Positions 6,101 through 11,807 of a DNA stretch of 14,826 bases are shown here, piece by piece. Origin of the DNA: CAZKZZ01 sp964557375 (GTDB lineage: Bacteria > Spirochaetota > Spirochaetia > SPDA01 > CAZJBZ01); NCBI GenBank assembly GCA_964557375.1, contig CAZKZZ010000088.1, positions 1 through 14,826 on the forward strand, read 5' to 3'. The position numbers and the translations under genes are program-made. The notes beneath the pieces were generated by a model. The model ran no database searches and was not told the origin of the DNA. It saw nothing but the letters and a program-made list of their open reading frames with translations. Every line of letters begins with the position of its first letter. The first letter of the stretch is position 1.

Positions 6101-8662
6101 CTCGAAAAACCGCTCCAGCCGTTTGCCGATCTTATTCTCTACTACATTTATACGTATCACTATGCTCTTACCACAGGGAAGAGTGTTCCCGGGTTTCCGC
6201 GCAACAGAGCGAAGTCTGTTACAACGTCGAGAAGCAGAACAGTAAGATTCACCACGCCGCAGGCCGAACTCGCGGCAATCAGCCGCTTTGCGGAAGAACT
6301 TTATACCGAGTCTCCTGCACTCCCCGAGAAGGAAACCTATTGGGAACATCATGCCGAGCTGAAGTGGGAGAAGGAAGTATACCATTCGGCAGGTTTGATC
6401 GCTGAACTTCTCTCGAAAGAATCCCCTTTAGAGAAACTTGTTACTCCGGACCGGTTTGACACAGAAAGAGCGGCATCTGCAATAATCGACCATCTCGAAG
6501 AAGAAGGCGAGCTCATCATTTTCCCGTTCGACAGACAGGCCCGTGCAGCGGCTGAAGATTTTATTACCGTTTGGAGATATTTAGGCAGAGGACAACTGCG
6601 GATCGAGGACCGTATTGACTCTATTAAGCGGGTGGACCGGGAAACGCCGATAATACTGCTTGCATCCCGGCAGCCCGGTTCCGAATTTCTATCACAGTTA
6701 TTTTCGGTCCTTTCGCATCCCGCCCTCTGGATTGGGCCGCCCCCAGGACCGAATAGCAAGGACGTATTCTCGGACCTGCTCGGCGTTTTAACTTTCAATA
6801 AAGAATTCTCTTGTGCGGCCCATCTGCACCTCTATTCCGTACTTACAACGGTTTTTCTACACTTATTGGAAAGTGTAAACCCGAAACGGGCAGACCCGGT
6901 GCTGAAGCTTATAAAACAGGTTAAACCCGCTTTGACTGGAACGCTTCTCAATTCCGAGGCCCTCTTCGATGAGGTGCTCAAAGCCGCGCTGCATACCGCA
7001 AACTACGAAACCGCCCATTGCGTCAGTCCCTTTTCCGGTACTGCCGCGGAATGGGAACAGAAAACCGAATACGGGGGCAAGCTGCATCTGGCCGGACACT
7101 CCTATGGAGAAAGCGGACACGGACCGCTGGCTACGATCGACTCCGATATAAAAAATAAGTTCATTCTTATCGAAGATCGGGACAGAATGGCGGAACTCTA
7201 CGGAGAAAGCGAGGTCGTCCGGTGGGAGAAAACGTACAACTCCGGAAGCCGGTTCACCGCTTTTACCGAATTCGCGGGTGCGGCGGAAAATAAGAACGGC
7301 AAAAAGCCCTTTTTTGCGGAAGGATATTGGTTTTTACCGGAACTCAGGCCCGATTACCCCTACAAACTGGATAACCTTATCATTCTCGATGCTGCAAGCA
7401 ACAGATACACCGACCAGGCACTCGACGAGTTCGGATCCTTTAAAGCAAGGTACGCAAGAATGGTGATTATCACCCAAAAGTTCTTTATCAGGTCCCAGGA
7501 GAGAATTACCGATAGCTCCGCAACCGATGAAGAGTTATACGATTATCCGGGAGCAGATGTTATTCACCTTCCTTCCTTACAAAGCAAACAAGGAGAAGAA
7601 CTTCCCATTCCCGATCTGTATCTGCCGTTCGTTCATACCTTGCTAGCAACAAGATTTGCCGCAGCCACCTCACGGAGGCAGTCCGTAGCCCGTTATTCGG
7701 AACAAAACATCGACACAATTTTTAACCGGGCATTCGGGGTACTCGGCGAATCAATGCGCGGACTCGATATTGATCTGCGCGGATTGACTCGAGTAACCAT
7801 AGCCGCACTCAAAAGTCTCGCACCTTTTATAGAGAGTGTAGCCGGTGCGGGCTGTTACGATGTTGTCCGCATAGAAAAGGAAGAACAGCTTCTCGAATTG
7901 TCCGGCAGCGATGATCATGCCAGAACGGACAAACTGATAGACCACTTTAGGCTCTTACAAGAGCAGCGAAAACCGTTTTTCATGCTGAAACCGGTTAAAG
8001 AATCGTTTAACGGAATTGCAGTAGAAGCTTCCGAAGAGCTGTTTGAAGGAAGCTGGGACCAGTGGTTCGAAGGATTCGGCAATTCTTGGCAGACGCTGGC
8101 TTTTGGGAATGTCGGAATTATCGAAAGCAGAACGGGTGTCCCCCTCATCGAGCTGCCGATAAAAGAGTCGAAGAGCGGGGGCAAGAACAGTACAGGAGAA
8201 CCCAGCCACGGCAGACTGTATCACTTCTACGTCCATTATCAGGAGTGGGATTATACCCAATCGTTTGAAGGACAGATCATGCCGACATTGGACGCAATGC
8301 AGAAAGGGTTTCTCACTCAACAACTGGAAAGTTCAGGATATATCACCCTGGTGAACTGCTTCAATGAATTAATGCTGCCTCATCACATCGTATGGGAAGA
8401 TTGGCTGATCGGATTGGTAAACCGGGAACTCCTGTTTCGCAAGGACAACCAGCAGTTGGGGGCATTGATTGCAGAGAGAACGGAGCAGGTTTTGCAGAAG
8501 AGGTTTATTCATATCACGCAGAGCCGGCTCTACGATCTGAAAGAGCAGTTTTTCTCGGTCTGGCCGGTATTAGAAAAATACTCTCCGAAAAGTGATGAAG
8601 CTCGATGGGAGCTGATTTTGTCGCTGCTTACGGAACAACGTACTACGGAACAACATACGTAA
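3161..8662 (+). CDS. Giant GlmS-like amidotransferase/SIS protein with glutaminase insertion and unknown C-terminal half
   Basis: This is a single unbroken 1833-residue ORF; GlmS is about 600 residues. The start is fixed by MCGIVGY, since Cys2 is the N-terminal nucleophile of class II amidotransferases. The glutaminase signature is split: residues 1-39 include YRAPDSTGIG, about 300 residues of unknown sequence follow, and the domain resumes at HGRWAI (353-358). NAHPF (366-370) and the oxyanion-hole NG (382-383) follow. SIS domain 1 spans about 690-840, with GMGSS at 703-707 and SWSGTTAD at 753-760. SIS domain 2 spans about 875-1021. It has EAALKLEEN (Glu891, Lys895 and Glu898 match E. coli GlmS Glu481, Lys485 and Glu488) and ends in PRNRAKSVT (1013-1021; Lys1018 matches Lys603). 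Residues 1022-1833 are unrecognised except for GHGPLATID (1319-1327). The likely role is amino transfer and/or aldose-ketose isomerisation of a phosphosugar in the cytoplasm; the substrate is unknown. The gene lies 30 nt after the third mttB-like gene, with GGAG at 3146-3149. Confidence 0.8.
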   Translation: MCGIVGYFGLSPRGINAIVTGMSAIKYRAPDSTGIGWFGDDNEPIRVRRCIGPIDNLIEPLLQNVNRSTSYELLRALCTDSGDKAAPEFGQHQLLLREGFPSESIRSVSITYEDLLLSGPDNSAAITPGTAGIPNRELSFSVPSAEKLAEVLYTFENRYDLPPTVLFIMLKSALKSRLSAHPPSESPENGSRESTETILGELENQINMIQTREHSDVDQRQGWDNPAAYQALWDKVKDIAIELPQYYDRDAVRTVFSLIDTSLLSHLPFKPYVREEVEALFRSTLSEHWELGPVNWLDCLKLEKELNVYGRAAAAAIMYIRKEGGYDEGGGATLPPEITETVIQFFSSPALAHGRWAIQSPVTIENAHPFFDAEKKRMLALNGQFNVRIEAELKKYLEICGYPFRSSNSSEYVALLWGHYFDILSQDKAKMERTQSHVNAGLEKYAVGSQSIDYTIYNTIKGKTEQQIDEIAFIQAARSICSLGGQIAVAGISLHSPRSMYVASHNRPVYITRPKRGNDVMVVSDLNAALGLFTQETIQSTREQVNHITQLYRKKIHEHVSNKGSKKELGIIKQDFQREKMKLLDCFTIRVLPLEGEELFARISNTMTDGRVSKKIEITNFAGEAVSDIEEFETILDPTEEKNKVYSSFYETHLQEIPDRLRDMIQTYLPEDERIPLLTFRHKFIFHRFGTKLERCRRIVLMGMGSSYHVGLMTKQLLHHLVPEKTIITCRPIDIIAIEKHINPETDLVIMLSWSGTTADMVETAKQFVRNKVAVIAVTNKPFSDLGLAAWRSGGIINVYTGEELTSSAVKSPLSMMYAILLFGLWYSGKAGKRRICEKYIKLLEKIPAAIEGILNNYTNTDLSFFFPCPPGTCSRLIVIDDLIIRNTGYEAALKLEENSGHLVAKTIDYTQLYCLDADCFKEAHHIIVGATCLERTDEAIDCMKFLYLLDVPFTACTVKQKRIDEISYYSRNRMLLVPGLEKPLQPFADLILYYIYTYHYALTTGKSVPGFPRNRAKSVTTSRSRTVRFTTPQAELAAISRFAEELYTESPALPEKETYWEHHAELKWEKEVYHSAGLIAELLSKESPLEKLVTPDRFDTERAASAIIDHLEEEGELIIFPFDRQARAAAEDFITVWRYLGRGQLRIEDRIDSIKRVDRETPIILLASRQPGSEFLSQLFSVLSHPALWIGPPPGPNSKDVFSDLLGVLTFNKEFSCAAHLHLYSVLTTVFLHLLESVNPKRADPVLKLIKQVKPALTGTLLNSEALFDEVLKAALHTANYETAHCVSPFSGTAAEWEQKTEYGGKLHLAGHSYGESGHGPLATIDSDIKNKFILIEDRDRMAELYGESEVVRWEKTYNSGSRFTAFTEFAGAAENKNGKKPFFAEGYWFLPELRPDYPYKLDNLIILDAASNRYTDQALDEFGSFKARYARMVIITQKFFIRSQERITDSSATDEELYDYPGADVIHLPSLQSKQGEELPIPDLYLPFVHTLLATRFAAATSRRQSVARYSEQNIDTIFNRAFGVLGESMRGLDIDLRGLTRVTIAALKSLAPFIESVAGAGCYDVVRIEKEEQLLELSGSDDHARTDKLIDHFRLLQEQRKPFFMLKPVKESFNGIAVEASEELFEGSWDQWFEGFGNSWQTLAFGNVGIIESRTGVPLIELPIKESKSGGKNSTGEPSHGRLYHFYVHYQEWDYTQSFEGQIMPTLDAMQKGFLTQQLESSGYITLVNCFNELMLPHHIVWEDWLIGLVNRELLFRKDNQQLGALIAERTEQVLQKRFIHITQSRLYDLKEQFFSVWPVLEKYSPKSDEARWELILSLLTEQRTTEQHT
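8629..8658. repeat. 15-bp tandem duplication at the convergent gene ends
   Basis: TACGGAACAAC followed by GTAC (8629-8643) is repeated at once as TACGGAACAAC followed by ATAC (8644-8658), with one mismatch. In the + strand protein it encodes the terminal TEQRTTEQHT. On the - strand, the TAG stop of the SPOR gene (8643-8645) spans the junction of the two copies. The duplication therefore largely makes up the 20-bp antiparallel overlap of the two genes. Confidence 0.85.
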
Positions 8663-9764
8663 ACTTACCTTTTGATAACCGGACCGGGACCCAGATCTCT
8701 TTCATCTCCGCGGTGATCTCTCCGGCCGCATTTACATCCGCAACAGCTCGTTCACCCTGAAATTCATTTTTCATCACCCAGATAATTATGGTGTGCTCTC
8801 CCGGCCCGAGTTCCTCCATCCGGCTGCTGTACTCATCTTCGGTAATCCAAATTTGTATCTGGTCCCAAGAAGGCTCGGGAGGTTCTTTAAAAAACGTCCT
8901 TCCCTTAAGCTTCCCGTCTATCCAGATTTCGTGCCAGAAGTTCTCGCCCTCAATCGGTCCTATCGGCCCCGGCAAGTAGCAGCGGGCGTACACCGGCTCC
9001 GGATAGACGAATCTTTCTTTCAGATCGTATTCGTCTTCCCGGCCGAGCTGGATCGGTTCGGCTGCAAAAATACAGTTGGCATATCCCTCCGGATGTATCG
9101 TGCGGTAGGGGCTGCCATCCAGGTCCGCGGAGGCTTGTGCCGCATCTGAAGACACATCAGGGGCCGCGGGGGCGCGTGCCGCATCTGAAGACACATCAGG
9201 GGCCGCAGAGGCTTGTACCATCTCTGAACCTTCATCCGGGTCTGGTTGGACTTGTGTTGTTCCGGCAGAGGAAGGCGGCGGGGCCTTAGTCGTGGATGGG
9301 GATGGGGCCGGTTGCGGGGTTGAGGTTAGCTGCGGAGTTGAGGCCGGGGCAGGCTGCTCTGCAAAAACCGGATCATCCTCTAAGGGGCCAAGGCTCGACC
9401 GCACCCATAAATCCCTGATATTGTTGGCCCGAATTACCCGGTTGTCCAGTAGAGTATCGAGCGCGGTCTGTGCCCGCATCTCTTCGAGAAAAGAGTTCCG
9501 GTAGAGGACCCGGGTAAACCAGCGTCCCCGGACCCGTACGTTTTCGGTAATCGTTTCTACCCCGGAAGCGGCCAGCTCCAGCTGGTACTGAGCGGCATTG
9601 GCCGGAACCGTGAAGGAACCGAGACAGATGTAATGAAGCGTTCCAAAGGATTTTTCACCACTTGTTTGTTTTGTTTCACCGAATGTATAAGCAGCGGAAA
9701 ACAGCAATACGAAAACGGTAATAATTACAACAACGGGACCTATGCCCCTCTCTACTTGTTTCAC
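8643..9764 (-). CDS. Exported SPOR-domain protein with Pro/Ala repeat linker and beta-rich C-terminal domain
   Basis: This gene encodes 373 residues from a GTG start at 9764, chosen because a perfect AAGGAGG (9771-9777) lies 6 nt ahead. An earlier in-frame TTG at 9788 would sit inside the predicted -10. The protein starts MKQVERG, then has a hydrophobic segment at about 8-26 that is a signal peptide or anchor with no lipobox. Residues ~42-122 resemble a SPOR domain: LHYICLGSFTVPANA, a helix, then FTRVLYRNSF and a second helix. SPOR domains bind denuded peptidoglycan, often at septa. A linker at ~128-215 is rich in Pro, Ala, Ser and Asp and contains 13-residue repeats. The last ~150 residues carry many aromatic and charged beta-strand-like stretches (EIWIDGKLKGRTFF, GEHTIIIWVM), perhaps an Ig-like fold. 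The protein probably acts in the periplasm or envelope. It is convergent with, and overlaps, the giant gene. Confidence is good for export and moderate for SPOR. Confidence 0.68.
   Translation of the reverse strand: MKQVERGIGPVVVIITVFVLLFSAAYTFGETKQTSGEKSFGTLHYICLGSFTVPANAAQYQLELAASGVETITENVRVRGRWFTRVLYRNSFLEEMRAQTALDTLLDNRVIRANNIRDLWVRSSLGPLEDDPVFAEQPAPASTPQLTSTPQPAPSPSTTKAPPPSSAGTTQVQPDPDEGSEMVQASAAPDVSSDAARAPAAPDVSSDAAQASADLDGSPYRTIHPEGYANCIFAAEPIQLGREDEYDLKERFVYPEPVYARCYLPGPIGPIEGENFWHEIWIDGKLKGRTFFKEPPEPSWDQIQIWITEDEYSSRMEELGPGEHTIIIWVMKNEFQGERAVADVNAAGEITAEMKEIWVPVRLSKGKFTYVVP
9127..9219 (-). repeat. 39-bp tandem repeat (about 2.4 copies) in the linker of the SPOR protein
   Basis: The block beginning GCATCTGAAGACACATCAGG occurs at 9142 and again at 9181, a period of 39 bp. 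Flanking partial matches (GGAGGCTTGTGCC and AGAGGCTTGTACC) extend the array. It encodes a 13-residue unit read as (S/P)AAPDVSSDAA(R/Q)A. The period is a multiple of three, so copy-number changes would alter linker length without breaking the frame. Confidence 0.85.
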
Positions 9765-9770
9765 GCAGCG

Positions 9771-9777
9771 CCTCCTT
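9771..9777 (-). promoter_or_regulatory. Ribosome binding site that decides the GTG start of the SPOR gene
   Basis: The - strand reads AAGGAGG, a full-length Shine-Dalgarno, 6 nt before the GTG at 9764. It lies downstream of the in-frame TTG at 9788, so the longer reading is unlikely. Confidence 0.8.
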
Positions 9778-9784
9778 ACCAATA

Positions 9785-9813
9785 ACAATAGTCCGTTTTT
9801 GGCCCGTTGTCAA
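9785..9813 (-). promoter_or_regulatory. Sigma70-type promoter for the SPOR gene
   Basis: On the - strand there is a perfect TTGACA -35 (9808-9813), a 17-bp spacer and a TATTGT -10 (9785-9790; four of six consensus bases). Transcription would start near 9778, just ahead of the AAGGAGG, giving a very short leader. The other half of this intergenic stretch, towards the divergent transporter gene, shows no equally good + strand promoter. Confidence 0.55.
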
Positions 9814-9891
9814 AACGACGAATCCCCCGGCGCGTAATTTCTTCCGTCAAACCTTTCCCAATAAGAAATATACCGTTATAGTAGGTAAATT

Positions 9892-10635
9892 ATGCTTTCA
9901 GTATCCATTATTATACCTGTTGCAGCCGTTTTATTCCTGTCCAGCCTTACGAGAGCGACATTCGGATTCGGAGATGCTCTTTTCGCGCTGCCGCTTCTCA
10001 GTGCAGTGATCGGAGTCAGGGCCGCGGCACCTCTCGTACTGCTTATCGGGTTCTCACTCAGTATAATGATGCTTATCCGGTACTGGAAATTTTTAAAAAT
10101 TGCAAATATTTGGCGGATTTTAATTGCCGCCGTATGCGGAATTCCCGTGGGAATATTCCTGCTCAAAGGCATCGATGAATCCATTATGAAACTCGTTCTT
10201 TCTTTTTTGACGATCGGTTTCTCTGTGTACAATCTTTTCAATCCTGACATTCGCCGTGCTAAGCATGTCCCTGTTGTTCATTACAGCCTGGGATTTGTAT
10301 CAGGCGTTTTCGGGGGTGCCTACAACATCCCCGGCCCTCCTCTTGTCATGCTCAGCGCTCTCTCCGGATGGCCGCCTGACATATTCCGGGTAAACCTCCA
10401 ATCTATATTTCTCATAATCTCGCCGATCGTCATTTTCGGACACACAGTCTCAGGCTTACTGACCCTCGAGGTCGCTTTACTGGCCTTGATCTCTTTTCCT
10501 TTTGCTTTCGGGGCGTTTTTTCTCGGGAAATTTATTGCATCAAAATTATCACCTGAGAGATTTTACTCTTTCGTATATATACTCATCTTATTAGTCGGAG
10601 GATTTCTCCTCATTCGGACACTGGTCACATGGTAA
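9892..10635 (+). CDS. TauE/SafE-family (DUF81) membrane transporter
   Basis: This 247-residue protein is almost entirely hydrophobic, with roughly seven or eight membrane segments. That is the usual size of the TauE/SafE family (PF01925), whose studied members export sulfite or organosulfur anions or take up small organic acids. Both halves carry the family's Gly-rich pseudo-repeat: FGFGDALFALPLLSAVIG near residues 24-41, and GFVSGVFGGAYNIPGPPLV near 134-152. The second half is followed by R(V)NLQ at a helix end, typical of the family. It acts in the cytoplasmic membrane; the substrate cannot be told. The ATG at 9892 has only a poor ribosome site (GTAGG). The gene is divergent from the SPOR gene, with about 125 nt between starts, and is separated from the downstream operon by 140 nt containing a promoter. 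It may serve the neighbouring pathway by moving an acid, but that is only context. Confidence 0.75.
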   Translation: MLSVSIIIPVAAVLFLSSLTRATFGFGDALFALPLLSAVIGVRAAAPLVLLIGFSLSIMMLIRYWKFLKIANIWRILIAAVCGIPVGIFLLKGIDESIMKLVLSFLTIGFSVYNLFNPDIRRAKHVPVVHYSLGFVSGVFGGAYNIPGPPLVMLSALSGWPPDIFRVNLQSIFLIISPIVIFGHTVSGLLTLEVALLALISFPFAFGAFFLGKFIASKLSPERFYSFVYILILLVGGFLLIRTLVTW

Positions 10636-10692
10636 GCAGAGGTCCCGGTTCGCTTTTCTCCCGAAGGCTTCAGGGCGTGAGTTTAAAATGAG

Positions 10693-10722
10693 TTGACTTT
10701 TTAAGCTTATTTGTGGTAAAAT
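10693..10722 (+). promoter_or_regulatory. Sigma70 promoter with extended -10 for the dehydrogenase-kinase operon
   Basis: TTGACT (10693-10698), an 18-bp spacer and TAAAAT (10717-10722) preceded by TG at the extended -10 position (10714-10715). Transcription would begin near 10729. This is the clearest promoter in the window and marks the start of the three-gene unit at 10776-14818. Confidence 0.65.
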
Positions 10723-10724
10723 GT

Positions 10725-10758
10725 GACTAAATATGACTATTTATACTGATAAATAGTC
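10725..10758 (+). promoter_or_regulatory. Operator candidate: two direct and one inverted 10-bp half-sites
   Basis: GACTAAATAT (10725-10734) is followed directly by GACTATTTAT (10735-10744), a 4-nt gap, and ATAAATAGTC (10749-10758). The second and third form a perfect 10-bp-arm palindrome. The first repeats the second with two changes, exactly 10 bp (one helical turn) upstream. A weaker copy, GACTTTTTAA (10695-10704), overlaps the -35 and lies 30 bp before the first. The array covers the transcription start region, as expected for a repressor site. The palindrome could also form an RNA hairpin just before the ribosome site (AAGGA at 10766-10770). Confidence 0.55.
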
Positions 10759-10775
10759 TGCAAGGAAGGACCTTA

Positions 10776-11795
10776 ATGCCGGAAAAGAAGAAAATCTTAC
10801 TCGATACTCATTTTAGACGAACGCAGGATATCTTCTCGGAAGAAGATTGGAAACGTCTTCATGATTTAGCTGATGTGGAGTGGGGTAAAAATGATCCAAT
10901 TCCTGCCGCTGAGGCGGAAAGAGTACAAAACGAACTGTACGCTATAATCAGCGGCGGATGGCGTTATGGTGATGTCGACAAATTCGAAAACCTTCATGCA
11001 GTAATGGACGTCGGCGGGCGGCATCCCGGACCGGAAGAACTCGATTATCCGTATTGTTTCTCCCACGGGATACGGGTCCTGACCATCTCGCCCGTTTTCG
11101 GACCGATGGTCGCAGAAATGGCGCTCGGCATGGCATTAAGCGCTTCGAGAGAAATCGCAGAAGGCGACAGGCTTTTCCGGAAGGGGGAGGAGATCTACTT
11201 GCGGTTCGGTAACCAAACCACCTTTACACTGTACAATCAACAGGTCGGATTTATCGGATTCGGTGCATTAGCAAGGAGTCTCAAGGAACTGCTCGCTCCG
11301 TTTCACTGCCCAATTCAGGTGTATGATCCATGGCTGCCCGAGTCGTATCTGCTGCGTTACGGTGTTACCCCGGTTGATCTGGACACACTTCTTACTACAT
11401 CCCGTGTTGTTTTTGTCCTCGCCATCCCCACAGAGGAAAACAAGCATATGCTCAATGGGGAAAACCTCTCTCTTCTCCCCGACGGGGCCGTTCTGGTTCT
11501 CATAAGCCGGGCGCATCTCGTTGATTTCGACGCACTGACAAAAGAAGTAAAAACGAACAGAATTAAAGCTGCAATCGACGTATTCCCTGAAGAGCCGCTT
11601 CAGAAAAACCATCCCATAAGGCAAGCAGAAAAAGCGGTCCTCTCCGCTCATCGCGCCGGATCAGTATTGCAGGATTTGAAACTTATCGGCAATATGGTCG
11701 TGAATGACTTAGAAACGATGCTTGCAGGACTTCCCCCCACGGAGATGCTCCGGGCGGAGCCTGAGTTCATAAAGCATTTAACGAAAAAATGGTAG
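10776..11795 (+). CDS. NAD-dependent D-2-hydroxyacid dehydrogenase
   Basis: This 339-residue cytoplasmic enzyme belongs to the D-isomer 2-hydroxyacid dehydrogenase family, which interconverts 2-oxoacids and D-2-hydroxyacids. The N-terminal substrate domain (~1-120) is divergent. The nucleotide-binding fold begins VGFIGFGALA (Gly161-x-Gly163); Asp184 ends the second strand (VYDPW), favouring NAD over NADP. The catalytic triad is present: Arg245 in ISRAHLVD, Glu273 in DVFPEEPL, and His292 in SAHRAGS. The last motif reads SAHRAG rather than the common TPHIAG, and ISRA replaces the usual N-[ST]-RG. This points to an unusual subfamily, so glycerate, lactate or phosphoglycerate cannot be assigned. 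The ATG at 10776 has AAGGA 5 nt ahead. It is the first gene after a strong promoter, 12 nt before the kinase-phosphatase gene, so the two should be co-expressed. It may oxidise or reduce an acid made from the phosphorylated sugar. Confidence 0.82.
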   Translation: MPEKKKILLDTHFRRTQDIFSEEDWKRLHDLADVEWGKNDPIPAAEAERVQNELYAIISGGWRYGDVDKFENLHAVMDVGGRHPGPEELDYPYCFSHGIRVLTISPVFGPMVAEMALGMALSASREIAEGDRLFRKGEEIYLRFGNQTTFTLYNQQVGFIGFGALARSLKELLAPFHCPIQVYDPWLPESYLLRYGVTPVDLDTLLTTSRVVFVLAIPTEENKHMLNGENLSLLPDGAVLVLISRAHLVDFDALTKEVKTNRIKAAIDVFPEEPLQKNHPIRQAEKAVLSAHRAGSVLQDLKLIGNMVVNDLETMLAGLPPTEMLRAEPEFIKHLTKKW

Positions 11796-11807
11796 GCAAT
11801 ACTGCGG

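Noticed and set aside
3161..8662. Giant ORF as two genes or an assembly fusion
   Set aside because: The frame is continuous, codon use looks even, and no internal start with a good ribosome site near 6224 was noticed; a real fusion is more likely.
9765..9788. TTG start at 9788 for the SPOR gene
   Set aside because: It would lie within the predicted -10 and lacks a ribosome site; GTG 9764 has AAGGAGG at ideal spacing and gives a clean signal peptide.
10661..10680. Possible terminator after the transporter gene (CCCGAAGGCTTCAGGG)
   Set aside because: The stem is only about five pairs with a mismatch and no T-run follows.
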